Source of the DNA: Actinomycetota bacterium
GTDB taxonomy: Bacteria > Actinomycetota > Acidimicrobiia > Acidimicrobiales > Microtrichaceae
NCBI GenBank assembly: GCA_016703525.1
Contig: JADJBW010000001.1
Location: 310,001-374,000 of the forward strand
Length of the DNA: 64,000 nt
Reading direction: 5' to 3'
Shown: piece by piece, positions 28,144 to 38,433 of the stretch
Layout: every line of letters starts with the position of its first letter
Position numbering within the stretch: position 1 is the first letter of the stretch
The notes under the pieces: model-generated
What the model was told of the DNA's origin: nothing
The model's database searches: none
The model's input: the letters and a program-made list of their open reading frames with translations, nothing else
Translations under genes and position numbers: made by a program

Positions 28144-29403
28144 GTGATCGGCGATCTCTTCCGACCGTGGCGTACCGCCCGTACCTGGTGGACCGTGGTG
28201 CACCTCGTGCTCGGCGTGGTGACCTCGTCGGTGCTGTTCACCGTGGCCGTCACCCTGGCAACCACCGCTGCGAGCCTGATCGTGGTGTTGCCCGTCGGTA
28301 TCGCCCTGGCCGTGGCCACGCTGTGGCTGAACCAGCGGTTCGTGCGCGTCGATCGCAGCCGGTACGCCGCGCTGCTCGATGTGGAACTGCCCGAGGCGCC
28401 CGCTGCGATCGATCGGCAGGGATCGCTGTGGGCACGCACCCGAGCGATGCTCACGAACGCAGATCGGTGGCGGGAGATCGCGTGGTCGACGCTGCACTTC
28501 CCGCTCGCCGTCGTCGCCGGCGCGGTGGTGCCGGCGGTGTGGGGGTCAGCGCTCGCGCTGGTGTCGACCCCGGCCTGGATCGTCCTCGCTCCCAACGATC
28601 GAATCGCCCAGGGGGGCATCACGGTCCATTCCGGCGCCGAGTCGTTCGCCGTGGCCGGCGTGGGGCTCGTGCTGGCGGCGCTCGTGGCGCCATGGATCAC
28701 GGTGGCGCTCGGCTCCGCCGATATTGCGATGGCCCGTTGGCTGCTGGGCCGACCCCGATCCGAGCTCGTCGCCGAGGTGGCGACCCTCGCCACGTCGCGC
28801 GCCGCGGCGGTCGATTCGGCCGAGGCGGAGCGCCGCCGCATCGAACGCGACCTGCACGACGGCGCCCAGCAGCGCCTCATCGCTGTGGCCATGGATCTGG
28901 GCCTGGCGCGCGAGAAGCTCAATTCCGACCCGGCCCGTGCCGGCGAGTACGTGGCGTCGGCTCACGAGGACGTGAAGGCGGCGCTGAAGGAACTGCGCGA
29001 CCTGGTCCGTGGGATTCACCCGGTCATCCTCGAAGATCGGGGGCTCGACGCCGCGCTGTCGGCCGTGGTCGCCCGCGCGGCGGTTGCGGTGACGCTGCGC
29101 GTCGATGTGGCACAGCGTCCCGCACCCGCGGTCGAGAGCGCCGCGTACTTCATCGTGTCCGAGTCGCTCGTGAACGTCGACCGCCACGCGCACGCCACGC
29201 GTGCCACCGTCGAGATCGCCCGGGTCGCCGACCGTCTCACGATCGCGGTGAGCGACGACGGCGTCGGTGGTGCGGAGTCCTCGAAGGGCACCGGGCTCGC
29301 CGGGCTCGCCGAACGCGTCGCGGGGCTCGGCGGGTGGATGCGCGTCATCAGCCCTCAGGGCGGACCGACCTCGATCCTGGTGGAGTTGCCATGCGAATCC
29401 TGA
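28144..29403 (+). CDS. Sensor histidine kinase (HisKA_3 type) with N-terminal membrane sensor domain
   Basis: A 419-residue kinase. The N-terminal half has about four membrane segments of the 'putative sensor' type, followed by a HisKA_3 domain whose phosphorylated His lies in RRRIERDLHDGAQQRL, and a C-terminal HATPase with ESLVNVDRHAHATRA (N box) and DDGVGGAESSKGTGLAGL (G boxes). Such kinases pair with NarL/LuxR-type regulators. The start codon is GTG 28144. It overlaps the regulator gene by 13 bases, so both are made together. Confidence 0.93.
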   Translation: MIGDLFRPWRTARTWWTVVHLVLGVVTSSVLFTVAVTLATTAASLIVVLPVGIALAVATLWLNQRFVRVDRSRYAALLDVELPEAPAAIDRQGSLWARTRAMLTNADRWREIAWSTLHFPLAVVAGAVVPAVWGSALALVSTPAWIVLAPNDRIAQGGITVHSGAESFAVAGVGLVLAALVAPWITVALGSADIAMARWLLGRPRSELVAEVATLATSRAAAVDSAEAERRRIERDLHDGAQQRLIAVAMDLGLAREKLNSDPARAGEYVASAHEDVKAALKELRDLVRGIHPVILEDRGLDAALSAVVARAAVAVTLRVDVAQRPAPAVESAAYFIVSESLVNVDRHAHATRATVEIARVADRLTIAVSDDGVGGAESSKGTGLAGLAERVAGLGGWMRVISPQGGPTSILVELPCES

Positions 29404-30035
29404 TCGCCGAAGACAGCGTCCTGCTGCGTGCCGGGCTCGTGCGCCTTCTGGAGGAGGGCGGTCACGAGATCATCGGTGCGGTGGGTGATGCCGGCGCGCT
29501 GGTGGACGCCGCACGGACGCTGCAGCCCGAACTCGCTCTGGTCGATGTGCGCATGCCGCCGACGCTCACCGACGACGGTCTCCGCGCGGCGCTCGTGATC
29601 CGTCGGGACCATCCCGACATCGCGATCCTCGTGCTGTCGCAGTATGTGGAGGAGACGTACGCGTCGGAGCTGCTCGCGGGTGACATCGGTGGCATCGGGT
29701 ACCTGCTCAAGGACCGGATTGCCGATGTCGCCGACTTCCTCGATGCGGTCGCCCGAGTGGGCGCGGGCGGCACGGTGCTCGATCCCGAGGTCGTGAGCCA
29801 GATCTTCGCCCGGACCCGCCACGCCGACCCGCTCGCCGCGCTGTCGCCCCGCGAGCGCGAGGTGCTCGGGCTCATGGCCGAAGGGCGCAGCAACGCGGCG
29901 ATCGCGGCGTCGCTGGTCGTCGGCGAGGGGGCAATCGAGAAGCACGTGACCAACATCTTCGCCAAGCTCGACCTCCCGCCCGCCGACACCGATCACCGTC
30001 GCGTGTTGGCCGTGCTGCGTTGGATCGGGGCGTGA
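29391..30035 (+). CDS. NarL/LuxR-family response regulator
   Basis: A 214-residue regulator with a receiver domain (acidic pocket ED at residues 8-9, phospho-acceptor in LALVDVRMP, conserved Lys in YLLKDRI) and a LuxR-type helix-turn-helix (LSPREREVLGLMAEGRSNAAIA) at the C-terminus. It starts inside the end of the kinase gene. Genes immediately downstream encode a DUF4097-like protein and an ABC exporter, the likely targets by analogy with other two-component/ABC loci. Confidence 0.94.
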   Translation: MRILIAEDSVLLRAGLVRLLEEGGHEIIGAVGDAGALVDAARTLQPELALVDVRMPPTLTDDGLRAALVIRRDHPDIAILVLSQYVEETYASELLAGDIGGIGYLLKDRIADVADFLDAVARVGAGGTVLDPEVVSQIFARTRHADPLAALSPREREVLGLMAEGRSNAAIAASLVVGEGAIEKHVTNIFAKLDLPPADTDHRRVLAVLRWIGA

Positions 30036-30599
30036 TGGGTTCGACTCGAATCACCCGCGGCGTGGCGCCTGATCGGCTCGGTCGTCGCCGCCGCGACCAT
30101 CGCGTCGCTTGCCTGGAGTGCTGTCGAGGCGCTCGCTTCCAAGCCGGTGCACCGTTCGCTCCGCGAACCCGCCGAGGGGGTCGAGCGGCTCGTCGTGCAG
30201 AGCGAGGTGGCGGACGTCAACGTGGTTGTGCGCTCCGACCTCGACGTCGTCACCGCCCACGGCGACCTCCGTGTCGGTATCGGCGAGGCGCCGTTCGCGA
30301 TGCGCCGCGTTGGCGATGAGCTTCGGATCACGGCGATGTGCCGGCCGGTCGGTGGCATCTGCGTCGACCGGGTGACGATTGCGGTCCCGTTCGACGTCGA
30401 CATTGCGATCATGAGCACCGCCGGCGACATCGACATCGGGCTCCCGGCGTCGAGCGATCGTCCCGGCGTCGAGTTCGCTGTGACGACCGCGACCGATGTC
30501 GGGACCACCTCGGCACGCATCCGCACCGATCCCCGAAGCCCACGCTCGATCGAGGTCGTCACCGACCTCGGGGACATCACGCTCGCCTACCGGCGCTGA
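30035..30599 (+). pseudogene. DUF4097-like single-pass membrane protein, apparent frameshift near the start
   Basis: The C-terminal 150 residues (SEVADVNVVVRSDLDVV… to GDITLAYRR) form the repeated beta-strand pattern of DUF4097/adhesin-like proteins. Directly upstream in the same frame is a convincing membrane helix (AWRLIGSVVAAATIASLAWS) with no start codon. An ATG at 30035, overlapping the regulator stop, sits in another frame; one extra base between 30053 and 30062 would join MGSTRITRG to the helix. Homologues encoded beside such two-component systems have this layout. Either a sequence error or a broken gene. Confidence 0.6.
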
Positions 30600-30654
30600 T
30601 CCGGCAGCGCCGCGGGCGCCGCCCCACCACCCATACCCACAACGAGGAGATGCC

Positions 30655-31431
30655 ATGAGCACCGCCCAGCTCGGCGCGCCTGCAGCGCGCGCCGTCAATG
30701 CCACCAAGACCTACGGAGAGGGCGACACCGCGGTGATAGCGCTCGACGACGTGTCGATCGATCTCCATCCCGGTCGGTTCACCGCCATCATGGGGCCGTC
30801 GGGGTCGGGGAAGTCCACGCTGATGCACTGCCTGGCCGGGCTCGACTCGCTCACCTCCGGGCAGGTGTTCATCGGCGGCGCCGACCTCGGCGGCCTGTCC
30901 GACGCCGAACTGACCCTGCTGCGCCGCGAGCGCGTCGGGTTCGTGTTCCAGGCGTTCAACCTGCTGCCGACGCTCAATGCCGAGGAGAACATCGTGTTGC
31001 CGCTGCGTCTGGGTGGCGGCCGTCCCGATCGGGCATGGTTCGACATCGTGGTCGACACGGTGGGGTTGCGTGACCGGCTCGGTCATCGACCGTCGGAGCT
31101 GTCGGGCGGACAGCAGCAACGCGTGGCCGTCGCCCGGGCACTCATCAGCCGGCCCGAGGTGCTCTTCGCGGATGAACCCACCGGCAACCTCGACTCGCGC
31201 ACGGGTGCGGAGGTGCTGGCGTTCCTCCGCCGCGCCACCGACGAGTTCGGCCAGTCGATCGTGATGGTTACCCACGACGCCGCGGCGGCGTCGTACGCCG
31301 ACGAGGTCGTCTTCCTCGCCGACGGACGGGTGGTCGACCGCATGGGTTCCCCGACGGCCGCCGCGGTGCTCGACCGCATGCGAACGCTCGATTCGGGCGC
31401 CCCCCGCCCGCTGCTCACGGCGGGGGTGTGA
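30655..31431 (+). CDS. LolD/MacB-type ABC transporter ATP-binding protein
   Basis: A 258-residue ATPase: Walker A GPSGSGKST, Q-loop FQAFNLLPTL, signature LSGGQQQRVAVARAL, Walker B FADEPTGNLDSR and MVTHD. An AACGAGGAG ribosome site precedes ATG 30655. It is very close in pattern to the ATPase at 10.7 kb, and its permease follows after one base. The locus order kinase-regulator-DUF4097-ATPase-permease suggests the ABC system is controlled by the two-component pair. Confidence 0.93.
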   Translation: MSTAQLGAPAARAVNATKTYGEGDTAVIALDDVSIDLHPGRFTAIMGPSGSGKSTLMHCLAGLDSLTSGQVFIGGADLGGLSDAELTLLRRERVGFVFQAFNLLPTLNAEENIVLPLRLGGGRPDRAWFDIVVDTVGLRDRLGHRPSELSGGQQQRVAVARALISRPEVLFADEPTGNLDSRTGAEVLAFLRRATDEFGQSIVMVTHDAAAASYADEVVFLADGRVVDRMGSPTAAAVLDRMRTLDSGAPRPLLTAGV

Positions 31432-31432
31432 C

Positions 31433-33967
31433 GTGTGGTCGCTCGCGATGCGTTCGGTGCGCTCCAACCGTCGACGCCTCATCGGAACCATGCTCGCCGT
31501 GGTATTCGGGGTGGCGTTCCTCGCCGGCACGATCGTGCTCGGCGACACCATGAGCAACGGGTTCGATGCCGCGTTCGGCAAGATGAACGCATCGTCGGAC
31601 GTGGTCGTGCGTTCGGCGGGGCTGATCGACACCGACATGGCCAACCTCCGCGGCCCGGTGCCGCTGTCGGTCGTGCCCACGGTGGCCGACGTGGCGGGCG
31701 TCGCCGCCGTGGAACCGCTCGTCGAGGGGGTGGCCCAGTTGCTCGACGCGAAGGGAGCGACCGTGGGCGGCGATGGTCCGCCGACGGTCGGCGCCGCATG
31801 GATCGACGGTGGGGCCAATCCGTTCCACATCGTGGCGGGGCGCGCCCCCTCGGCTCCGGGTGAGGTGGTCATCGACGCCACGACGGCGACCACGGCCGAC
31901 CTGCAGGTCGGCTCCACCGCGACGGTTCTGGTTCCGGCGTCGGTGCCGGTGAAGGTCGTCGGCCTGGCGACGCTCGACGGCGTCGACTCGATCGGGGGCG
32001 CGACGTTCACGTTCTTCGCTCCCGACGTTGCGCGTGAATTGCTGCTGGGGGGCCGCACCGAGGCCACGTCGCTCGCGATCACCGCTGAGCCGGGCGTCGA
32101 CGCGGCGAGCCTTGCCCGGGCCGTGACCGCGGCGCTCCCGACCGGGTTCGAGGCGGTCACGAGCGAGCAGCTCACGACCGAGCAGGTCGCGGCCGTCGAC
32201 GACGACTTCCTGGGCGTGATGAAGACGTTCCTGTTGGTGTTCTCCGGGCGTGGCGATGCTGGTCGCGACGTTCAGCATTCACAACACCTTCGCGGTGCTG
32301 ATCGCGCAGCGGACCCGGGAGTCGGCGCTGCTACGGGCCGTCGGTGCGACCCGGCGACAGGTGGTCGGGCTGGTCACGATCGAGAGTGCGTTCGTGGGCC
32401 TCGTCGCGTCCGCGCTCGGCGTTGCTGCCGGGCTCGGGCTTGCAGCCGGGTTGATGGAGATCTTCCGGTCGATCGGGCTCGATCTCCCGACCGACGGGCT
32501 CACCGTTCATCCGGCCGGTCTCGTCGTCGCCGGCGCTGTCGGCCTGATCACGACGTTGCTCGCCGGGCTCCTGCCGGCGATCGACGCGGGGCGCATCCCG
32601 CCGATCGCCGCCTTGCGGTCCGCGGCCGCCGAACGCTCGAGCGTGCCGGCGGCCCGGGTCGTCGGCGGAGCGTTGGTGCTCGCCGCGGGGGTCGCGGCGA
32701 TCGTCGTGCCGGTGCTGCGCGACGTCGAGGCACCCGTCGTGGTCGGGATCGGCGGCGTCGCGGTGCTGGTGGGCACGATCGTCGCCGGTCCCGCCCTGGC
32801 GCGCATCGCCGTGTTCGTGCTCGGTGCTCCCTTGCGGGTCCTGCGAGGGATCACCGGGAACCTCGCCCGCCAGAACGCGATGCGATCGCCCCGGCGCACC
32901 TCGCGCACCGCGGCGGCGCTGACGGTCGGGGTCGGCGTGGTGACGGTGTTCACGGTGATCGGCTCGTCGCTCGTCGCGTCGATCGACGAGACGGTCGCGG
33001 GTTCGATGCGATCGGATCTGGTGGTGCAGTCCGAGGGGTTCACGGGTGTGGGCATCGATCCGACGTTGGCGCCGAAGATCGCGAAACTGCCCGAGGTCGA
33101 CCGCTCGGCGGCGCTCGAGTTCGGCGCGGTCAAGGTCGGCCGCGACTCGTACGACATCGTCGCAGCGGAGCCCGCGGACGTGGCCACGCTCGTCGATCCC
33201 GATGTGTCCGCAGGGTCGCTGGCCGGGCTTCGGCCGGACGCGATCGCGACGAGCGGTCGCTTGGCGAAGGAGCAGGGTTGGACGCTGGGCGAGCGGATCG
33301 CCGTGACGTTCCCCGACGGCAGCACGGCCCCCCTGGCCCTCGGGGCGATCTACCAGCGCAGCGAACTGCTGGGCGACGTCACGATTCCCGCCTCGACCTG
33401 GGTCGAGCATCGGGCACAACCGTGGGTCATCGAGGTGCTGATCGGCACGGCCCCGGGGTCGATCCGGTCGCCGCCAAGCGCGCGGTCGACGCGGTCGGCG
33501 CGCCGCTGCACGCTCCGGTGGCGCTGACCCGCAGCGAGTTCGTCGATGACGTGGCGGGCGAGATCGACGACATCATGTCGATGATCTACGTGTTGCTCGC
33601 GCTGTCGGTGCTGATCGCGGTGATGGGGATCGCCAACACGATCTCGCTGTCGGTGTTCGAACGACGCCGCGAGCTCGGCCTGCTGCGAGCGGTCGGCCAG
33701 GTTCGTGGGCAGACGCGGTCGATGATCCGGTGGGAGGCCGCGGTGATCTCCGCCTTCGGCACCGCGTGCGGCGTGGCGGTCGGTCTGATCGCCGGCTGGG
33801 GTCTCGTGCGAACCCTGAGCGGCGATGGGGTGCTCACGACGTTCTCCGTTCCGGCGACCGAACTCGCGGTGATCGCGCTGGTCGGCGCGGCAGTCGGGGT
33901 GTTGGCGGGTGCGCGCCCGGCCCGGCGCGCAGCCCGCATGCCCGTGCTCGAAGCGCTGGCTCGATGA
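31433..33967 (+). pseudogene. FtsX/MacB-type ABC permease split by two compensating frameshifts
   Basis: Read with two corrections this is an 844-residue permease of the same double FtsX design as its paralogue at 8 kb. Residues up to LLVFSG are in one frame; an extra C at 32249 moves the frame so that VAMLVATFSIHNTF follows; the middle half then runs intact to GTAPG, where one G is missing from the run 33455-33458, restoring the first frame for DPVAAKRAVDAV and the final FtsX domain. Both halves keep clean, conserved sequence, so recent damage or sequence error is likelier than old decay. Start is GTG 31433. Confidence 0.85.
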
Positions 33968-33989
33968 GATCGGGGGGTGGGCGCCGCGC

Positions 33990-34481
33990 CTACTGCGCCG
34001 ACATGTGCTCGACGAGTTGGTCGAGCGCGGCGTTCCACCCCTCGACGAATCCCATGTCGGCGTGCTCCGCGACCGCGGCGGCGGTCGCGTGCATCACGCG
34101 GGCCGCGTATCGGGTGCCGCCGTCCACCGGGGTGAACGTGAGCTCTGCGGTGAACGGAAATCCGCCCTCGGAGAAGTCGTTCGGGCGGAAGCCGGGGCCG
34201 AGCGCTCCGGTCCACACCAAGCGCTCGAGCGGCACCACCTCGAGGTAGCAGCCGCTGCCGCCGCCCCCCTGTTCGCCGTTGGGGCCGTGCATCTCCGTGC
34301 GGAAGATGCCACCGGGCCGCAGGTCGACCTCGGCCTCGGTGGTCACCCACGGCTTCGGGGTGAACCAGTGGACGAGGTGCTCGGGCTTGGTCCAGGCATC
34401 CCAGATCTGCTGCGGCGTGACCGGCACGACGCGTTCGAACGAGAGGTCGAGGGAGTCGGGGGTCGGCTCGGAGGTGGTCAT
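33990..34481 (-). CDS. SRPBCC/AHSA1-family protein
   Basis: A 163-residue START-like fold protein. The pattern FERVVPVTPQQIWDAWTKPE followed by HWFTPKPW and the C-terminal helix GFVEGWNAALDQLVEHM is typical of the AHSA1/YndB-like group, which bind small hydrophobic ligands. The start (ATG 34481) overlaps the stop of the ArsR gene by four bases. ArsR-SRPBCC pairs are common and often work as a regulator with its partner, though the ligand is unknown. Confidence 0.9.
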   Translation of the reverse strand: MTTSEPTPDSLDLSFERVVPVTPQQIWDAWTKPEHLVHWFTPKPWVTTEAEVDLRPGGIFRTEMHGPNGEQGGGGSGCYLEVVPLERLVWTGALGPGFRPNDFSEGGFPFTAELTFTPVDGGTRYAARVMHATAAAVAEHADMGFVEGWNAALDQLVEHMSAQ

Positions 34482-34807
34482 GTCGTGTCCATTCGTGTCA
34501 GGTACTCGTCGAGTTGGTCGAGGCGAGCGGCCCACTGGTCGCGCTGGGCGCCGAGCCAGTCGGATGCGTCGGTGAGCGGTGTGGGGACGAGCCGGAAGGT
34601 CCGGACGCGCCCCGCCTTCTTCGAGGTGACCAGGCCTGCGCTCTCGAGCACCCCGAGGTGCTGGAGGAGCGAGGGCAGGGTCAGCCCGAACGGCTGTGCC
34701 AGCTCGCTCGTGGACGCCGGCCCGAGCGTCAACCGCTCGACGACGGCGAGTCGGGTCGGGTCGGCGAGCGCCTTGAAGACCCCGGCGATCGGCGTTGCAG
34801 TGCTCAC
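34478..34807 (-). CDS. ArsR-family winged-helix transcriptional regulator
   Basis: A 109-residue regulator with the ArsR core VFKALADPTRLAVVERL and recognition helix TLPSLLQHLGVLESAGLV, wing RVRTFRLVP. There are no obvious metal-binding Cys pairs, so it is of the ligand/partner-sensing rather than metal type. The start is GTG 34807. A perfect palindrome lies 25 bases upstream and is its probable operator. It is coupled to the SRPBCC gene. Confidence 0.92.
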   Translation of the reverse strand: MSTATPIAGVFKALADPTRLAVVERLTLGPASTSELAQPFGLTLPSLLQHLGVLESAGLVTSKKAGRVRTFRLVPTPLTDASDWLGAQRDQWAARLDQLDEYLTRMDTT

Positions 34808-34831
34808 GGGTGAACCGTACGGTGGATCAAT

Positions 34832-34851
34832 ACTTAGGTCAAGACCTAAGT
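34832..34851. promoter_or_regulatory. Perfect palindromic operator upstream of arsR-type gene
   Basis: ACTTAGGTC and GACCTAAGT are perfect 9-base inverted arms around AA. The site sits between the divergent ArsR gene (start 34807) and the Gmad2-like gene (start 34889) and so could act on both. A second 10-base palindrome, ACCGTACGGT, lies at 34814-34823. Confidence 0.75.
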
Positions 34852-34888
34852 GATGGACGCACCGCGGTGAGGGGTGTTGGATACAGGC

Positions 34889-35693
34889 ATGGACGCAGAC
34901 GAGAGCACGCGACGGACCGTCGACCCGAAGGTGCTGGTGGTGCTTGCGCTCGTCGCTGCAGTCGTCGCGGCGCTCGCCGTCTGGCGTTGGGTCGCCGACA
35001 GCGACAGCAGCGACGACACCGCGACCACATCGTCCTCGACCGCGTCGTCCACCACGTCGGCCTCGACCACGAGCCGCTCGACGTCGTCAACCTCCACGAC
35101 CGGTTCGGCTGCGGCATCGACGACAACGTCGGCCACCCCGATCGACGCGTCGAGCGCCGTCTGGCCCTGGGCGTCCTCGGCGACGCGCTACAGCGACCCG
35201 GTGGCAGCGGCTCGGGGCTTCGCGGTCGAGTACGTCGGATTCACCGATCCCGTGCTGGGCGAGTTCATGCAGGGCGACTCACGATCGGGCGAGGTCGAGG
35301 TTCGGCCGGTGGCGAGCGGCCCGGTCACGACGGTGTTCGTTCGACAACTCGGAGCCGATGATTCGTGGTGGGTGCTCGGCGCTGCGACCGCCAACATCGA
35401 GGTCGATCGGCCGTCCGCGCTCCAGCCGATCGCCTCACCGGTCACGCTCGCCGGTCGCGCCGACGCGTTCGAGGGGAACGTGAACGTCACGCTCCGAGTG
35501 GATGGTTCCGATCGCCCGATCGTCGAGCACTACGTGACCGGCATGATGGGCGAACTCCGGACCCTTCAACTCCGACCTCGCGTTCCCGGCACAGGCCGCG
35601 GGAGCGCGCGGCGCCGTCGTGTTCCGAACCCTGAGCGCGGAGGACGGCTCGGTGTGGGAGGCCGGGGTTGTTCGGGTGTCCTTCGGCGGCTGA
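34889..35693 (+). pseudogene. Membrane-anchored Ser/Thr-linker protein with Gmad2-like domain, frameshift near 35561
   Basis: The N-terminus has one membrane helix (LVVLALVAAVVAALAVW) followed by a Ser/Thr-rich linker of about 50 residues (SSSTASSTTSASTTSRST…) of the cell-wall-spanning kind and a folded region (ATRYSDPVAAARGFAVEYV). The C-terminal part resembles the Gmad2 immunoglobulin-like domain (IASPVTLAGRADAFEGNVNV). The domain is cut at 35561: dropping one A restores FNSDLAFPAQAAGARGAVVF and the ending EAGVVRVSFGG with stop at 35691. Probably an exported, wall-linked protein. GTG 34874 is an alternative start. Confidence 0.65.
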
Positions 35694-35736
35694 CCCGACC
35701 GGTTGCCGGCCCGACCGGCGGCTGGGCCGCCGCAGC

Positions 35737-38394
35737 TCACTCGCTGGAGATCGCCTGGATCACGTTGGTGGCAGCGGCCTTGCGCGAGGGCCAGATCGCG
35801 GCGAGCGTCCCCGCGAGTGCGCCGCCGACGGCGATGGTGACGAGCTGCCCGATCGGAAGGAACAGGCGGATGCCCTGCTCCTCGAACCCGCGCACGAACG
35901 CGATCGACAGCGACACCCCGAGAAGCAACCCGAGCAAGGTGCCGAACAGCGCGATGATCGATGCCTCGAAGCGCACGGCGCGGCGGATCTGCGTTCGCGA
36001 CATTCCGATCGCTCGGAGCACGCCGATCTCGCGGGTCCGTTCGTGGATCGAGAGCAGCAGCGTGTTCCAGATACCGACGAGGGCGACGAGCACGGCCAGG
36101 GCGAGCATCGCGTAGATGAGATTGAGCAGGCTGTTGATCGGGCCGATCTGCTGATCGAGGTACGCCGCAACGTTCGACACACCGGCGATGGGTGCGAGCG
36201 GCGCGATCGCGCGCTTCACCGCCGCGGTGACGCGCCGGGTGGATGCATCGGCGTCGATCTGCACGTACAGGAGCGCGTCGACCTGCTTGTTCGGCGGCTG
36301 CACCTCGTGGAAGGTGCCGTTGGTCACGAAGATCGCGGCTTCACCGCCGATCGCGAAGGGCTTGTCGTAGATGGCCTGGATCGGTAGCGAGCGCCGCCCA
36401 TTGCCGACGCTGGTCTGCAGCTGACCGAACCAGAAGTCGATGCGATCGCCGACCGTCCAGCCGTTCTCCTCGGCGGTGACCCGTTCGATCATCACGCCGC
36501 CGTCGCGCAGCGAGGCGGGCGACGGTTCGATCGTGCCGAGATCGAGCACCTTGAGGAAGTCGTCCGGCTCGATCCCGAAGATCAGGGTGCCCTTGCCGAT
36601 CGGGGCGGTCGACGCGCCGAGCGACGGGTCGCGCTCGGATGCCGGCTTCTTCTGCTCGTCGCGGGCGTCGGCCGAGTTGAGCACCGTGGCCTCGCCGAAA
36701 CGCATCGACGCGACGTTGGCGACCCCGGGCGTTCGCGCGACGGCGTCGTGCACGTCGTCCGGCAGTCCGGTGTCGGCCGCGCCTCCGGAGTCGACGATGA
36801 GATCGGCGGTGACCTGCGACTGGAATATTTCGGTGAAGCTGTCCTTGAACGACGTCGCGATGACGGCGATCACGACGACGACGCCCACGCCGATGGTGAG
36901 CGCCGCGGCGGTGGCGGTGGTTCGCTTCGGATTCCGAACGGCGTTCTGTTGCGCGAGCCGACCGGTCGGTCCGAGCACGCGCGGGAGCGGTCCGCCGAGC
37001 CATCCCGTCACTCGGCCCGCGAAGCTCGGGCCGACCACAAGGACCGAGAGGAACAGCAACGCCGAGCCCGCACCGACCCAGGTGAGTACGGGGGTGATCG
37101 CCTCCTCGACCGCAGCGATCACGAGCGCGGCGCCTGCAATCACCATCGCGCCGCCCACGACGAGCCGCGTTCGGCCGATCCGGCGCGCCTCGACGGCCGT
37201 CTCCGAGAGCGCGGCAACCGGCGGGATCATCGTCGCCCGCACCGCCGGGACGAGCGCCGAGAGGACGGTCGCCACCACGCCGACGAGGAGCGAGGTGATC
37301 ACCGCCGATGCGGTGAAGCGAGGCGGCTCGTCGGCGAGCGGTAGCAGCTGGGTGAGCCCACGCTGTAGCCCCGACGCGAGCCCGAATCCGAGCGCGAGGC
37401 CGCTGAGCGCCGCCACCGAGCCGACGACGAACGCTTCGAGCACGACCGAGCCGAGGAGCTGCTTGCGGCTTGCACCGATCGCACGGAGCAGTGCCATCTC
37501 GCGTGTGCGCTGCGCGACGAGGATCGAGAACGTGTTGTAGATGACGAAGAGGGCCACGAACACCGCCAGCCAACCGAACGCGGCCACGAGGTCGGTGATG
37601 ACCCCGATGATCTGCCCCACGCTCGCCTGTGTCTCGTCGATCAGCTGCTGGCCCGTGACGGCCTCGACCTTGTCGGGAACGACGCGCTCGATCCGCCGGG
37701 CCAGGGCTTGTTCGCCGATGCCCGGCTCGCCTCGTACGGCGACCCACGACAGGCGGCCGTCGAGCTTGAGCAGGCTCTGCAGTGCCGCCGTCTCCAGCAG
37801 GATGATGTGAGCGCCGCTCGACTTCGTGCCGTCCGTGCCGAGACCGGCGATGCCGACAACCCTCAGGTTCGCGGGGGCGGTCGGGAACTGCACGGTGACC
37901 GTGTCGCCCACCGCGAACCCGAACTCCTCCGCGGTCTTGAAATCGAGCATCGCCTCGGACGCACCGGTCGGAGCGCGCCCCGTGCGGACGATGCCCCCGT
38001 CGAGGGCCGGATCGCCGACCCAGTTGAAGGCGAGTGTGGGCGGGCCGAACTGCGGCAGCCGCTTGCCCGCATTGTCGAGCATGGCGACGGGCGACTGGAG
38101 GCCGGGTTCTGCGCGGGCGACGCCGTCGACGGCGCGAACCCGGGGAAGGAGTCGGGCGTCGATCTCGGGACGGATCGCCTGCGCCGACAGCTCGCTCTCC
38201 TGTGCTTCGCTCGACCGAACCTGCACGTCGATGCCGGCGAGCGCCGCGTCGATCAGGCCGTTCGCTCCGCGGGACAACACGTCGCCCAGAACCGACGTGC
38301 CGGCGATGAACGCGACTCCGAGCACGATCGCGATTCCGGTGGTGAACAACCGCCACCGTCTCGCGAGGATCCCCTTCAATGCGATGCGCAGCAT
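35737..38394 (-). CDS. FtsX/MacB-type ABC transporter permease (885 aa)
   Basis: An intact relative of the permeases at 8 kb and 31.4 kb, with N-terminal helix and two FtsX domains (NTFSILVAQRTREMALLRAI in the middle and LLLSIHERTREIGVLRAIG near the end). Unlike the other two, it has no ATPase gene beside it, so it may share an ATPase encoded elsewhere in the window (10.7 or 30.7 kb). No frameshift is visible. Confidence 0.9.
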   Translation of the reverse strand: MLRIALKGILARRWRLFTTGIAIVLGVAFIAGTSVLGDVLSRGANGLIDAALAGIDVQVRSSEAQESELSAQAIRPEIDARLLPRVRAVDGVARAEPGLQSPVAMLDNAGKRLPQFGPPTLAFNWVGDPALDGGIVRTGRAPTGASEAMLDFKTAEEFGFAVGDTVTVQFPTAPANLRVVGIAGLGTDGTKSSGAHIILLETAALQSLLKLDGRLSWVAVRGEPGIGEQALARRIERVVPDKVEAVTGQQLIDETQASVGQIIGVITDLVAAFGWLAVFVALFVIYNTFSILVAQRTREMALLRAIGASRKQLLGSVVLEAFVVGSVAALSGLALGFGLASGLQRGLTQLLPLADEPPRFTASAVITSLLVGVVATVLSALVPAVRATMIPPVAALSETAVEARRIGRTRLVVGGAMVIAGAALVIAAVEEAITPVLTWVGAGSALLFLSVLVVGPSFAGRVTGWLGGPLPRVLGPTGRLAQQNAVRNPKRTTATAAALTIGVGVVVVIAVIATSFKDSFTEIFQSQVTADLIVDSGGAADTGLPDDVHDAVARTPGVANVASMRFGEATVLNSADARDEQKKPASERDPSLGASTAPIGKGTLIFGIEPDDFLKVLDLGTIEPSPASLRDGGVMIERVTAEENGWTVGDRIDFWFGQLQTSVGNGRRSLPIQAIYDKPFAIGGEAAIFVTNGTFHEVQPPNKQVDALLYVQIDADASTRRVTAAVKRAIAPLAPIAGVSNVAAYLDQQIGPINSLLNLIYAMLALAVLVALVGIWNTLLLSIHERTREIGVLRAIGMSRTQIRRAVRFEASIIALFGTLLGLLLGVSLSIAFVRGFEEQGIRLFLPIGQLVTIAVGGALAGTLAAIWPSRKAAATNVIQAISSE

Positions 38395-38433
38395 GGTCGG
38401 CTCATCCTCCCACGTCGGCCGCGGCGTGTGGGG

